A stretch of 64,000 nt of DNA. Source: Kineothrix alysoides. GTDB lineage: Bacteria; Bacillota; Clostridia; Lachnospirales; Lachnospiraceae. The stretch covers positions 744,001-808,000 of the forward strand of contig NZ_JPNB01000001.1 of assembly GCF_000732725.1 (NCBI RefSeq). Direction: 5' to 3'. The notes under the pieces are model-generated. The model made no database searches. It was not told where the DNA came from and was given only the letters and a program-made list of their open reading frames with translations. Positions 1 through 8,499 of the stretch are shown here, piece by piece. Positions within the stretch are counted from its first letter, which is position 1. Every line of letters starts with the position of its first letter. A program made the translations under genes and the position numbers.

Positions 1-618
1 CTGGATGAGAATATGTTTGAAGAAAGTATGAGCGTTATCCGCAATGCGAAGGGATTCGGGAAGCTTTATTCCAAGTTTGATGAGGAGCTTTTCCGTATTT
101 TCTGTAAGAATTTCGGGATACCTTTAAATAAGACGGTGGGCAGTTTGTCGACAGGAATGAAGGTACGGTTTCAGCTCGCTTTTGCTCTTTCCCATGATGC
201 GGTGCTGTTCATTATGGATGAGCCGGCAGCAGGGCTTGACCCGCTGTTTCGCAAAGAACTTATGAGGTATATGCAGGAAATCGTGGAGGATGGGACGAGA
301 AGTGTTCTGTTTTCCACGCATATTACGGAAGATTTGGAAAAAATGAGCGACTATATTGTGCTCATGAGAGACGGAGCGGTGTTTTTGAGCATGCCGACCG
401 TGGACTTGAAAGAGCGCTATCGTATAGTTTACGGTACGAAAGAGCAGATTGAGACACTTCCTTTTTTCCGTGTTATTTATAAGGAATATGGGGAGTACGG
501 AAGCTATGCTTTTTTAGAAAGTACGGAAGGGGAAGATTATGGAGAATATGAAGTAAAGGAACCTCTTTTGGAGGATATTATGTATTGTCTGGAAAAAGGA
601 GGATATTCCTATGTTTAG
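1..618 (+). CDS. ABC transporter ATP-binding protein, 5'-truncated by the window edge
   Basis: The reading frame is open from base 1, so the N-terminal part with the Walker A motif lies outside the window and about 205 C-terminal residues are visible. Seen are a signature-like motif SLSTGMKVRFQ, a Walker B MDEPAAGLDP and a switch histidine in STHI. The signature reads LSTGM instead of LSGGQ, as is common in the YtrB/YxlF-type ATPases that serve ABC-2 permeases. The stop overlaps the start of the next gene by 8 bases, so the pair is translationally coupled and probably forms one transporter. The substrate is unknown; antimicrobial-peptide or cell-envelope stress roles are known for relatives. 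Confidence 0.9.
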   Translation: MDENMFEESMSVIRNAKGFGKLYSKFDEELFRIFCKNFGIPLNKTVGSLSTGMKVRFQLAFALSHDAVLFIMDEPAAGLDPLFRKELMRYMQEIVEDGTRSVLFSTHITEDLEKMSDYIVLMRDGAVFLSMPTVDLKERYRIVYGTKEQIETLPFFRVIYKEYGEYGSYAFLESTEGEDYGEYEVKEPLLEDIMYCLEKGGYSYV

Positions 619-1366
619 TATTATGATGACGGATATGTGGGTAACGGTAAAAAAGCGGCTGACAACTTGGATGTTATATATGATCATTGGCTTTGGGAGT
701 GTCAGAATTCTGGAAAATATTGTTATGAATCCTCAAATTGCGGAAGCATTATCTGCGGTAAAAGCAGTGCAGATGAAACGCATCTTGATAAGTTTGCTTC
801 TGCTGATTATTCTTTATCAGTTCGCACAAGAAATAACATTGCGGATTTGCCGGGGAATGTTTGTATGCGGGGCAGGGAAAAAGGAAAGGATGAGATATTT
901 AATTGAGCAATTTTTTATAAAGTTATTATTTTCTTTCCTATTTTTGATGGTGGTTCTTTTTATCACAACACGGGATATTTTCATTACCGGTAACGAGGGG
1001 GCAAAAGCCGTACAGATAATCTTATGGTTTTTTACCATATGGAATATAAATCTTAAGGTCGGAATTGGAATAAAGGGAGCGAGAAAACTGGATGAAAAAG
1101 GTTATGCCGTTTATTCTAAGGCTGAGATAGCAGTAAATATATATTGGTTCTGTTTTATCCTTATTCAGAACATTGTGTTCTATACATGTTCCTTACTTAA
1201 TTTTTTCCCGGGAAAGCCATGGACGACAGGTATTCTTGTTATGATGCTCATTTCCAACGGATATTTCGGAGTAAGGTATTTTAAACCAATATTGATGGAA
1301 GCAATGTCTTATGAAAATGTCTACAGGCAGGAACCGGAAAAAGAATATGTGCAGTATGACATTTAA
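611..1366 (+). CDS. ABC-2-like membrane permease subunit
   Basis: This 251-residue protein has about six hydrophobic segments, for example near residues 20-40, 57-75, 108-127, 135-155, 170-195 and 205-225, and no catalytic motif. It starts at an ATG preceded by AAAGGAGG and overlaps the ATPase gene upstream by 8 bases. This arrangement, together with the YtrA-type regulator that follows, indicates the membrane half of an ABC-2-type exporter. The sequence itself is poorly conserved and I infer the function mainly from topology and position. Confidence 0.75.
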   Translation: MFSIMMTDMWVTVKKRLTTWMLYMIIGFGSVRILENIVMNPQIAEALSAVKAVQMKRILISLLLLIILYQFAQEITLRICRGMFVCGAGKKERMRYLIEQFFIKLLFSFLFLMVVLFITTRDIFITGNEGAKAVQIILWFFTIWNINLKVGIGIKGARKLDEKGYAVYSKAEIAVNIYWFCFILIQNIVFYTCSLLNFFPGKPWTTGILVMMLISNGYFGVRYFKPILMEAMSYENVYRQEPEKEYVQYDI

Positions 1367-1410
1367 AATGCAACAGAGGGCCGGCGGACCTTTGGCAGGA
1401 GTGGAAAAAT

Positions 1411-1776
1411 ATGAATATTAGGATAAGAACAGATAATAATTTGCCGATATATGAACAGATTGTAGGCGATATAAAGAAGGCAATTATTAATAGTGAAATT
1501 CTCCCGGGAGATATGCTGCCGTCTATCCGGTCTTTGGCAAGGGGATTAGAGGTCAGTATCATAACGACGAAGAGAGCCTATGAAGAACTGGAAAAAGAGG
1601 GGCTGATTTATTCGGAGACAGGAAAAGGCTTTTATGTAAAAAAGCCGGATACAAAGAAACTGCGGGAAGAGCAGCTGCGGGAAATGGAAGGCAGGCTGGA
1701 GGAGTGGATACAGGAAGGAAAAAAACTGAACCTGACCATGGAAGAGATGCAGGATATGATTAAGGAATTATACTGA
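1411..1776 (+). CDS. GntR-family (YtrA-type) transcriptional regulator
   Basis: The 121-residue protein consists of a winged helix-turn-helix of the GntR family (about residues 8-76, including the GDMLPSIRSLA and GLIYSETGKGFYV segments) and a short helical tail. The absence of a large effector domain is typical of the YtrA subfamily, whose members sit next to and repress ABC-2-type transporter genes. An AGGAG lies 10 bases before the ATG. It stands between two ATPase/permease pairs and probably controls both. Confidence 0.9.
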   Translation: MNIRIRTDNNLPIYEQIVGDIKKAIINSEILPGDMLPSIRSLARGLEVSIITTKRAYEELEKEGLIYSETGKGFYVKKPDTKKLREEQLREMEGRLEEWIQEGKKLNLTMEEMQDMIKELY

Positions 1777-1798
1777 AACAGGAAAGGAAGGGGAGTAA

Positions 1799-2551
1799 AT
1801 GGCAGCGGTTCTGGAGTGTGTGGGAGTGGAAAAACAATATAAGGACTTTGCGTTAAAGCCTGTGAATTTTGTGCTTGAGGCCGGATATCTTACCGGACTC
1901 ATAGGTATCAACGGAGCCGGAAAAACAACGTTGCTCAATATTCTTTCAGGCCTTGACAGGAAATTTAGCGGAGATGTGATAATTGGCGGCATCAGCCTAA
2001 AAAGAAATCCGTCTGCTGTAAAACAGAGAGTGTCTCTGGTGTCCGAGAGGATAACCTTTTTTCTGGATAAAACACCTCTTGAAAACGGGCAGATCCTTGG
2101 AAAATACTTCGATAATTGGAGTATGGAAGAGTTTTATGTATGGATGGACCGGTTGGAAATTCCCAAGGGCAAGCAGATATACCAGTTTTCTAAAGGGATG
2201 AAAATGAAATTTCAGTTATGTTTTGCTATGGCACACCGTACGGAATTCATATTAATGGATGAGCCGACGGCAGGATTTGATCCTGTATTCCGCAGAGATT
2301 TCTTAAGGATTCTTCAGGATATCATGGAAAAAGGAACAGGAATCCTGATGTCTACGCATATTACCGGAGATTTGGATAACATTGCGGATTATATCCTTCT
2401 TCTTGACCATGGTGAGCTGAAGATAAACGATACGAGAGAGGCGCTGGAGGATAAGGTGAAGAGGGAAATAATCCAGGGCTATATGGAAAAGAGACTTCAT
2501 ATCGGAGAACTGCTTAAAAGAAATGGAGACCGAAAAAATGACATATTATAA
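1799..2551 (+). CDS. ABC transporter ATP-binding protein (YtrB-like)
   Basis: A complete 250-residue nucleotide-binding protein. Walker A is GINGAGKTT near residue 36, the signature is FSKGMKMKFQL near residue 128, Walker B is MDEPTAGFDP near 152 and the H-loop is STHI near 184. It is a close paralogue in motif structure of the truncated ATPase at the window start, including the non-canonical signature. It follows the GntR gene by 22 bases and overlaps the next membrane-protein gene region, consistent with one operon. Confidence 0.93.
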   Translation: MAAVLECVGVEKQYKDFALKPVNFVLEAGYLTGLIGINGAGKTTLLNILSGLDRKFSGDVIIGGISLKRNPSAVKQRVSLVSERITFFLDKTPLENGQILGKYFDNWSMEEFYVWMDRLEIPKGKQIYQFSKGMKMKFQLCFAMAHRTEFILMDEPTAGFDPVFRRDFLRILQDIMEKGTGILMSTHITGDLDNIADYILLLDHGELKINDTREALEDKVKREIIQGYMEKRLHIGELLKRNGDRKNDIL

Positions 2552-3062
2552 AGATGAAAAGAAACGTATCGGAGTTACTTATAAGCTGTTGGTTTTTGGT
2601 ATAGTGTTTATAAATTTAGTAAATTTAATGTCTTTCACGGTGTCTTCGAAAATAAATATATATGGAAGTTCGTGGTCTGAGGGAACCGGAGCTATTCCTT
2701 TTTTCAGCAATGATTTGTTAGGCGGCATGGTAATTATTTTCCTGTATATGAATCACAAGCTTTTTTGGATCAATGAACAGGGAGAAAAGGCTTTTCTTCC
2801 GAAAAAATATGAGATTACGCCTCTTACTCTAAAAGAAATATATGGGGCGAAAATAAGAATTATGGTAAATGCTGTGATAGTTTATATGATTTGTTCCGTA
2901 GGATGTTATTATTTTGTATTATTAGGCAATCGCTATCCGGTTATGGATTTTGGAAAAAATATCATTGAAATTGCGGAGGCGGCTTTGGCAGTGGCAGTCT
3001 TTGCACTATTTTTTCTGCTTTATGATTTTATCACATATTTAGGGATTGAAAGGGCGTCATAG
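2538..3062 (+). CDS. Small membrane protein, putative permease partner
   Basis: About 174 residues with hydrophobic segments near residues 13-33, 55-72, 103-125 and 140-165. The ATG at 2538 is chosen because GGAGA stands 8 bases upstream; an in-frame ATG at 2523 lacks a good site. It overlaps the end of the ATPase gene by 14 bases. By position it should be the membrane partner of that ATPase, though at this length it may be only one of several subunits. A hairpin without a T-run follows at 3067-3097. Confidence 0.65.
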   Translation: MTYYKDEKKRIGVTYKLLVFGIVFINLVNLMSFTVSSKINIYGSSWSEGTGAIPFFSNDLLGGMVIIFLYMNHKLFWINEQGEKAFLPKKYEITPLTLKEIYGAKIRIMVNAVIVYMICSVGCYYFVLLGNRYPVMDFGKNIIEIAEAALAVAVFALFFLLYDFITYLGIERAS

Positions 3063-3066
3063 AAAC

Positions 3067-3097
3067 GAAGAACCGGAAAAGAGTGAAACGGTTCTTC
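3067..3097 (+). terminator. Hairpin after the ABC cluster
   Basis: GAAGAACCG at 3067-3075 pairs perfectly with CGGTTCTTC at 3089-3097 across a 13-base loop, five bases after the stop codon. No real T-run follows, so it is either a weak terminator or an mRNA 3' stabiliser. Confidence 0.5.
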
Positions 3098-3145
3098 TAA
3101 AATGAATTTGTTTGTGGTAAAATACGAATGCGCAGCTATGCGCGC

Positions 3146-3208
3146 GGAACAAAAGCTGTGCTGTCGAAGTACTTGGCTGCGAGAGTGTGTGAAGCACATT
3201 TTTGTTCC
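3146..3208. repeat. Palindromic intergenic repeat family A, copy 1
   Basis: A 63-base element ends in inverted arms GGAACAAAAGCTGTGCT and AGCACATTTTTGTTCC. It is preceded at 3131-3144 by a small palindrome of the type GCGCA-GCTA-TGCGC. A near-identical element lies at 29398-29459, with roughly ten differences, and a truncated one at 27729-27771. It encodes no protein and could fold into a long hairpin in RNA. Confidence 0.8.
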
Positions 3209-3268
3209 GGTAAAGCATAAAAAATAAAAAAATCTGTCAATAACTTGACACGATTAGGAGCGATACAA

Positions 3269-3826
3269 ATGGTAAATAGGAAAAAAATTGAAGAGGGTGT
3301 CAGATTGCTTTTGGAAGGGATTGGCGAGGATGTGACGCGGGAAGGAATTGCCGATACACCGGACCGGATAGCGAGGATGTATGAGGAGATATTCGGCGGC
3401 ATGGAAGAGAATGCGGCAGAACATCTGACAAAAACCTTTACAGCAGAAAATAATGAAATGGTAATAGAAAAAGATATTGTATTCTATTCCACTTGCGAGC
3501 ACCATATGATGCCCTTTTATGGAAAGGCACATGTGGCATATATTCCTGACGGAAAAGTGACAGGAATTTCCAAATTGGCACGGACAGTTGAGGTATATGC
3601 AAAACGTCTGCAGATACAGGAGCAGATGACCGCGCAGATAGCGGATGCAATTATGGAATATCTGAACCCTCAGGGGGTAATGGTCATGATAGAGGCGGAG
3701 CATATGTGCATGACGATGCGCGGCGTAAAAAAACCGGGCAGCAAGACAGTAACCTTTGTAACGCGAGGGGCTTTTGAGGAGAATGAAAGATTGCAGAATA
3801 TCTTTTTTCAGATGATAAAACAATAG
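3269..3826 (+). CDS. folE: GTP cyclohydrolase I
   Basis: This 185-residue enzyme would convert GTP to 7,8-dihydroneopterin triphosphate, the first step of folate synthesis. The zinc-site motif [12 protein letters not shown] and the later [13 protein letters not shown] segment contain the conserved Cys-His-Cys ligands. The length fits the short bacterial form. The ATG at 3269 is preferred over an upstream TTG at 3245 because AGGAG lies 8 bases before it and the family usually begins with a sequence like [11 protein letters not shown]. It is the first gene of a folate operon with the HD-domain, folP and folBK genes. Confidence 0.96.
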   Translation: MVNRKKIEEGVRLLLEGIGEDVTREGIADTPDRIARMYEEIFGGMEENAAEHLTKTFTAENNEMVIEKDIVFYSTCEHHMMPFYGKAHVAYIPDGKVTGISKLARTVEVYAKRLQIQEQMTAQIADAIMEYLNPQGVMVMIEAEHMCMTMRGVKKPGSKTVTFVTRGAFEENERLQNIFFQMIKQ

Positions 3827-3867
3827 AATGGGATTATGTAAACTGATATAAGAACGAGAGCCTTAAA

Positions 3868-4368
3868 ATGATGGAAAATGAAAGAATAGACAGAATTAAC
3901 AAAATATTGGAACACGATTTCTATAAAGAGAACGTTCGCTTAAATGAGGAAGCGGAAATCGAAAGAGAGTTCTGCCGCCATGATATGGCTCATTTTCTCG
4001 ATGTGGCGAGAATTGCTGAGATATTGAATCTGAGGGAAGGGCAGCAGGTGGAGAAAGACTGGATATATGCTGCTGCGCTGCTTCATGATATAGGAAGACA
4101 TGTTCAATATAAGGATGGGACGCCTCACGAAGAGGCAAGTGCTGCGTTGGCGGCTCCTATCCTCGCAGATTGCGGCTTTGATGATAAAGAAACAAGTGTT
4201 ATTTTAAATGCGATTGAAAGTCATAGAAAGGTACAATCGTCTTCGGAGCCGGGATTGGACGGGTTGCTGTACCGTGCGGACAAGCTGAGCAGAAGTTGCT
4301 TTGCCTGCAAGGCCGAGAAGAAATGTAACTGGAAGAATGATAAGAAAAATATGCGTTTGGTATGGTAA
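3868..4368 (+). CDS. HD-domain phosphohydrolase of the folate cluster
   Basis: The 166-residue protein carries an HD-superfamily metal site: RHDMAHFLDV near residue 38, AALLHDIGRH near 68 and a histidine in SHRK near 113. The C-terminal region contains several cysteines (SCFACKAEKKCNW), a pattern found in HD proteins placed between folE and folP in clostridial folate operons. Its substrate is not established. It might supply the missing dihydroneopterin triphosphate dephosphorylation step, but that is inference from position. The stop lies 15 bases before the preferred folP start. Confidence 0.85.
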   Translation: MMENERIDRINKILEHDFYKENVRLNEEAEIEREFCRHDMAHFLDVARIAEILNLREGQQVEKDWIYAAALLHDIGRHVQYKDGTPHEEASAALAAPILADCGFDDKETSVILNAIESHRKVQSSSEPGLDGLLYRADKLSRSCFACKAEKKCNWKNDKKNMRLVW

Positions 4369-4382
4369 AGGGAGGGCAAAAG

Positions 4383-5225
4383 ATGGAAGACAAAATAAAA
4401 GGCTTTAGAAAATTCAGAATAGGAAACAGGGATTTTGAAGTAAATAAACATACCTATGTAATGGGAATCCTTAACGTAACGCCGGATTCCTTTTCTGATG
4501 GCGGAAAATTTAATGAAATCGATAAAGCCTTAAAGCATGTGGAGGAAATGATTTCGGAGGGGGCGGATATCATAGATATCGGCGGCGAATCGACCAGGCC
4601 CGGTCATATACAGCTTTCCGATGAAGAAGAAATTGAACGGGCAGTCCCGGTAGTGGAAGCGGTAAAGAGCCGATTCGATATTCCGGTATCGTTAGACACC
4701 TATAAAAGCAAAGTCGCGTTTGCCGGGATAAAAGCGGGAGCTGATCTGATCAATGATATATGGGGACTGAAATATGATAAGGATATGGCGAAAGTAATAG
4801 CAGAGAGCGGACTTCCCTGCTGTCTGATGCACAACCGGAAAGAACCGGATTATAACGACTATATGCAGGATGTAGCTGCCGATTTGGCAGAGACGATTCA
4901 CATTGCCAATAAAGCCGGTATTGCTGACGAGAAAATCATTCTCGATCCGGGAGTGGGCTTCGGCAAAACCTACGAGAATAATCTGGAGATTATTCATTGT
5001 CTGGAAGAATTAAAAGTATTTGATTATCCGATACTTCTTGGAACGAGCAGAAAGTCGGTAATAGGGCTGACTTTGAATCTCCCGGCGGACCAAAGAGTGG
5101 AAGGAACACTTGTTACTACGGTATTTGCGGTTATCAAAGGCTGTACCTTTGTCAGGGTACATGATATCAAAGAGAATGTAAGAGCTATCCGTATGGCAGA
5201 AGCGATCCTTCACAGCGGTATTTAG
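4383..5225 (+). CDS. folP: Dihydropteroate synthase
   Basis: The 280-residue TIM-barrel enzyme condenses 6-hydroxymethyl-dihydropterin pyrophosphate with p-aminobenzoate. Both family signatures are present: MGILNVTPDSFSDGG near residue 23 and DIIDIGGESTRPG near residue 60. LDPGVGFGKT and the C-terminal RVHD are also intact. The ATG at 4383 has AAGGGAGGG six bases upstream; the in-frame ATG at 4362 overlaps the HD gene and has no such site. Confidence 0.97.
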   Translation: MEDKIKGFRKFRIGNRDFEVNKHTYVMGILNVTPDSFSDGGKFNEIDKALKHVEEMISEGADIIDIGGESTRPGHIQLSDEEEIERAVPVVEAVKSRFDIPVSLDTYKSKVAFAGIKAGADLINDIWGLKYDKDMAKVIAESGLPCCLMHNRKEPDYNDYMQDVAADLAETIHIANKAGIADEKIILDPGVGFGKTYENNLEIIHCLEELKVFDYPILLGTSRKSVIGLTLNLPADQRVEGTLVTTVFAVIKGCTFVRVHDIKENVRAIRMAEAILHSGI

Positions 5226-5266
5226 AAAGAAGAGGAGATAGTTTTGAAAGGAGCATGGGAATAATA

Positions 5267-6097
5267 ATGGAAAATAAATATTCGGATGAAATTAAAATAG
5301 AAAATCTCGAAGTATTTGCCCATCACGGGGTATATCCGGAAGAGACGCAAAATGGACAGAACTTTTACATAAATGCAGCCTTATATATAGAAACGAGAAA
5401 AGCGGGTCAGAAGGATGACTTGTTGCTATCGGTAAATTATGGCGAAGTATGCCATTTTATGAACGATTACATGAAAAGTCATACATATAAACTGATAGAA
5501 TCCGTGGCGGAAAATATGGCACAAGAGGTCCTTCTTTCCTTTCCGCTCATAAGAGAAATAAAATTGGAGGTCCGCAAACCGTATGCTCCCGTAGGCTTAC
5601 CTTTCGAATCCGTATCGGTAAAGATCAGAAGAGGATGGCATACCATTTACCTTGCCTTGGGTTCCAGCATGGGAAAGAGGGAAGAATATATAGAAGGTGC
5701 AATAGCGTCCATGAGAGAGGAACCCAAAATCCGTGTGAAAAGAGTATCGGATATAATCCGGACAGCGCCCTACGGAGGAACCGCAAAGGAAGAATTCTTA
5801 AACGGAGCACTGGAAGCGGAGACCTTATTTACGCCTGAAGAGTTGCTTGATTACCTTCATACTTTAGAAGAAAATGCGGGAAGGGAGAGAACGGTCCATT
5901 GGGGAGACCGTACTTTAGATTTGGATATTATCTTTTATGATGATATTGTTATGTCAACCGATAAGATTACCATACCGCATAAAGATATGCAGAATCGTGA
6001 TTTCGTTCTTGTTCCGCTGGCTCAGATAGATCCTTATATCTGGCATCCCTTGCGGCATAAGACCGTAAGTGCTCTGTTAAAGGAGCTGCAAAAATAA
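5267..6097 (+). CDS. folBK: Bifunctional dihydroneopterin aldolase / HPPK (FolB-FolK fusion)
   Basis: Residues 1 to about 120 form the FolB aldolase domain (IENLEVFAHHGVYPEE, and the conserved KPYAPVGLPFE). Residues from about 124 to the end form the pyrophosphokinase FolK (YLALGSSMGKREEYI, then HWGDRTLDLDIIFYDD with the Asp pair that binds Mg-ATP). Together they turn dihydroneopterin into the pyrophosphate used by FolP. The ATG at 5267 is chosen because AAAGGAG ends too close to the ATG at 5255. The gene ends 11 bases from the convergent DUF5050 gene. Confidence 0.95.
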   Translation: MENKYSDEIKIENLEVFAHHGVYPEETQNGQNFYINAALYIETRKAGQKDDLLLSVNYGEVCHFMNDYMKSHTYKLIESVAENMAQEVLLSFPLIREIKLEVRKPYAPVGLPFESVSVKIRRGWHTIYLALGSSMGKREEYIEGAIASMREEPKIRVKRVSDIIRTAPYGGTAKEEFLNGALEAETLFTPEELLDYLHTLEENAGRERTVHWGDRTLDLDIIFYDDIVMSTDKITIPHKDMQNRDFVLVPLAQIDPYIWHPLRHKTVSALLKELQK

Positions 6098-6108
6098 AAG
6101 CAATTGTC

Positions 6109-7146
6109 CTAGTCGTTTTCAGACAGTGCGGCTTCCATGGCGCTGTCGAAGGTAGTCACGTTGATACCTCCGGCAGTAGGAGTCTTATAAACCGGAACCT
6201 CGGAGCCGAAGGCAGAAAAATATACATAGTTAGAAGTGATATTAATATTTTTATAAACGCCCTCTGCGACGATTTCCACGTTGCTCCCGTCCGTCTGCAT
6301 CCGTTTCAGTGCAGGTTCGCTCCGGGAGCTTTTTTGGTAATAGATGATGCCGTCATATATGTTGAAAAAGTCGATGCGGTCCTCGGTCAGAACCTCCTCG
6401 GTCTTTGCCGAAAGGGAGTAACGGCAAAGTCTGTAATCGTGGGAAACATCCATATAATAAACGTAGCCTTCTTCATGGACGGGATTCCATACATTACCGT
6501 CCCAGACAACGGAAATGGAATCATTCTCCGTATTTAATGCATACAAATAATGATTGACCTTTGTTCCGTTAAAATAAATGAGACCCTCTTCACAACATGC
6601 AGGATTGATGTTATAATCTGCAATTCTGACATCCTCCGATTTATCTATTTTTATCTTATAAAGCTCGGTGCCGTTTTTATTATTGTTGTCGAAGCTCTGA
6701 TAATATAGGTAATTTCCGCAAAGTTGTAATGTAATGGCGTAATTACGTTTCAGGCATTGGGTGTCCTGTCCATTAAGCTTGCTTCTATAAATGCCGTGAA
6801 AGTGCATGTAGCTAAGCTTCTCGTCCTCCGCCACGCTATCCATATAATAATAAAGATAATGTGAATCTGCGTTGATGGAAGTAGCCTTTGACGGGGTGAG
6901 CCTCTTTAGCCGTGTTTCTTCCGGCGTCATGGAATACAGACGTCCTTCATCGTAAGGATTGGAGAAATAAACAACTCCATCCGCCTCGCAAAAAAGGCCC
7001 CCGTTATTCAAATTGCCCGCGGTATTGCCGGTCACGCTGCCTTCGTTGAATTCCACTCTCTGGGATAGGAGTGTAAAGCCAAGGACGGTCAGGAAGATAA
7101 AGCATATGGCTGCTACAGCTATCATAGTTCCTCTCTTCGATTTCAT
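6109..7146 (-). CDS. DUF5050 membrane-anchored beta-propeller-like protein
   Basis: The 345-residue product has one N-terminal hydrophobic segment (residues 8-28, after KSKRG) that should act as an uncleaved anchor or signal. A long extracellular part follows, made of repeated blades with patterns such as GVVYFSNPYDEGRLYSM, LYYYMD, NYLYYQS and GIIYYQK. Such regularly spaced Y-rich repeats are characteristic of DUF5050 proteins of clostridia, predicted to form a propeller. Function is unknown. It is convergent with folBK and divergent from pheA. Confidence 0.85.
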   Translation of the reverse strand: MKSKRGTMIAVAAICFIFLTVLGFTLLSQRVEFNEGSVTGNTAGNLNNGGLFCEADGVVYFSNPYDEGRLYSMTPEETRLKRLTPSKATSINADSHYLYYYMDSVAEDEKLSYMHFHGIYRSKLNGQDTQCLKRNYAITLQLCGNYLYYQSFDNNNKNGTELYKIKIDKSEDVRIADYNINPACCEEGLIYFNGTKVNHYLYALNTENDSISVVWDGNVWNPVHEEGYVYYMDVSHDYRLCRYSLSAKTEEVLTEDRIDFFNIYDGIIYYQKSSRSEPALKRMQTDGSNVEIVAEGVYKNINITSNYVYFSAFGSEVPVYKTPTAGGINVTTFDSAMEAALSEND

Positions 7147-7358
7147 AAGTGTTTATAATACTCCTTTCGGGATTTTTCTCACGTTTCGCAATTATTTACT
7201 GAAATTATAGCCGTTAATTTACTTGCTATCAAGTAGGATTTGTTATAAGATAAAATTTGATAAATTATGAGTAATTCCGTAGGCTCAAATGAGCGTAAAC
7301 TGCGGTAAAGCATAAGTAAAATGTAGGTAAAAAGTAAGATATGAAAGGAACCGGCAGT

Positions 7359-8486
7359 ATGGATTTGACGAAATTAAGAGAACAAATAGACGCTATTGAT
7401 GGACAAATCGTAGAGCTGTATGAACAGAGAATGGAGATATCCAGACAAGTAGCGGAATATAAAATCGAGACGGGCAAAAAAGTTTTCGATAAGGAACGCG
7501 AGGCGCAGAAGATTCGCAGCGTGAAGTCCATGACTCACAATGAATTCAACAGTCATGGGGTCGAGGAGCTGTTCGAGCAGATTATGTCCATGAGCCGCAA
7601 GCTGCAATACCAGATGCTGACGGAAAAAGGAAGCATAGGAAGGCTGCCGTTTATCGGGATGGACCGTTTGAGTCTGGAAGATGCGAGAGTGGTATTCCCC
7701 GGTGCTGAAGGAGCCTATACGCAGGCGGCTATGAAGCAGTATTTCGGAAAAGACGTCAATAATTTCCATGTAGAAACTTTTAGAGATGCCATGATAGCCA
7801 TCGATGAAGGCAGCGCGGACTATGCAGTGCTTCCCATCGAGAATTCCACCGCAGGTATCGTAAGTGAGATTTACGATATGCTTGTGGAATTCGAGAACTA
7901 TATCGTAGGCGAACAGATTATAAAGATCGAGCACTGCCTGATGGCAGCTCCGGGAACGAAGCTTGAAGACATTAAGACCGTTTATTCCCATCCGCAGTCA
8001 CTGATGCAAAGCTCCAAATATCTTCAGGAGCATGCGGCCTGGAAGCAGATCAGCATGAACAATAACGCCTTTGCGGCGAAAAAGGTGTCTGAAGATAAGG
8101 ATAACACACAGGCGGCTATCGCCAGTGCTTATGCTGCGGAGACATATGGACTTGAGATATTGGAAAAGGGAATCAACCACTCCAGCACGAATTCAACCCG
8201 TTTTATTATCGTGACCAATCAGAAAATATTCTTAAAAGACGCCAAGAAGGTAAGCATTTGTTTCGAGGTGCCTCACGAAAGCGGCTCCCTCTATCATATG
8301 CTGTCACATTTCATTTATAATAATCTCAACATGAATAAAATAGAAAGCCGTCCCACCCCCGACCGTAATTGGGAATACAGGTTTTTTATCGATTTTGACG
8401 GCAACCTTGCGGACAGCGCGGTGAAGAATGCTTTAAGGGGCCTTAGGGATGAGGCGAGAAATATGAAAATTTTAGGAAACTATTAG
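7359..8486 (+). CDS. pheA: Chorismate mutase / prephenate dehydratase (P-protein)
   Basis: A 375-residue fusion for phenylalanine synthesis. Residues 1-85 are an AroQ-type chorismate mutase (LREQIDAIDGQIVELYEQR). Residues about 105-285 are prephenate dehydratase (FPGAEGAYTQAA, LPIENSTAG, and STNSTRFIIV with the catalytic Thr-Arg-Phe). The end is an ACT regulatory domain with the phenylalanine-binding motif ESRP. The ATG at 7359 lies 9 bases after AAAGGA; an ATG at 7341 begins inside the ribosome-binding region. The DUF815 gene follows closely. Confidence 0.96.
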   Translation: MDLTKLREQIDAIDGQIVELYEQRMEISRQVAEYKIETGKKVFDKEREAQKIRSVKSMTHNEFNSHGVEELFEQIMSMSRKLQYQMLTEKGSIGRLPFIGMDRLSLEDARVVFPGAEGAYTQAAMKQYFGKDVNNFHVETFRDAMIAIDEGSADYAVLPIENSTAGIVSEIYDMLVEFENYIVGEQIIKIEHCLMAAPGTKLEDIKTVYSHPQSLMQSSKYLQEHAAWKQISMNNNAFAAKKVSEDKDNTQAAIASAYAAETYGLEILEKGINHSSTNSTRFIIVTNQKIFLKDAKKVSICFEVPHESGSLYHMLSHFIYNNLNMNKIESRPTPDRNWEYRFFIDFDGNLADSAVKNALRGLRDEARNMKILGNY

Positions 8487-8499
8487 AGGTAGGATGACA

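Noticed and set aside
3063-3268. A riboswitch such as the THF or preQ1 class upstream of folE
   Set aside because: No recognisable conserved core was found; the space is occupied by a hairpin and repeat family A.
3254-3823. A 189-codon minus-strand frame over folE
   Set aside because: It is complementary to folE, with unnatural composition and no initiation site.
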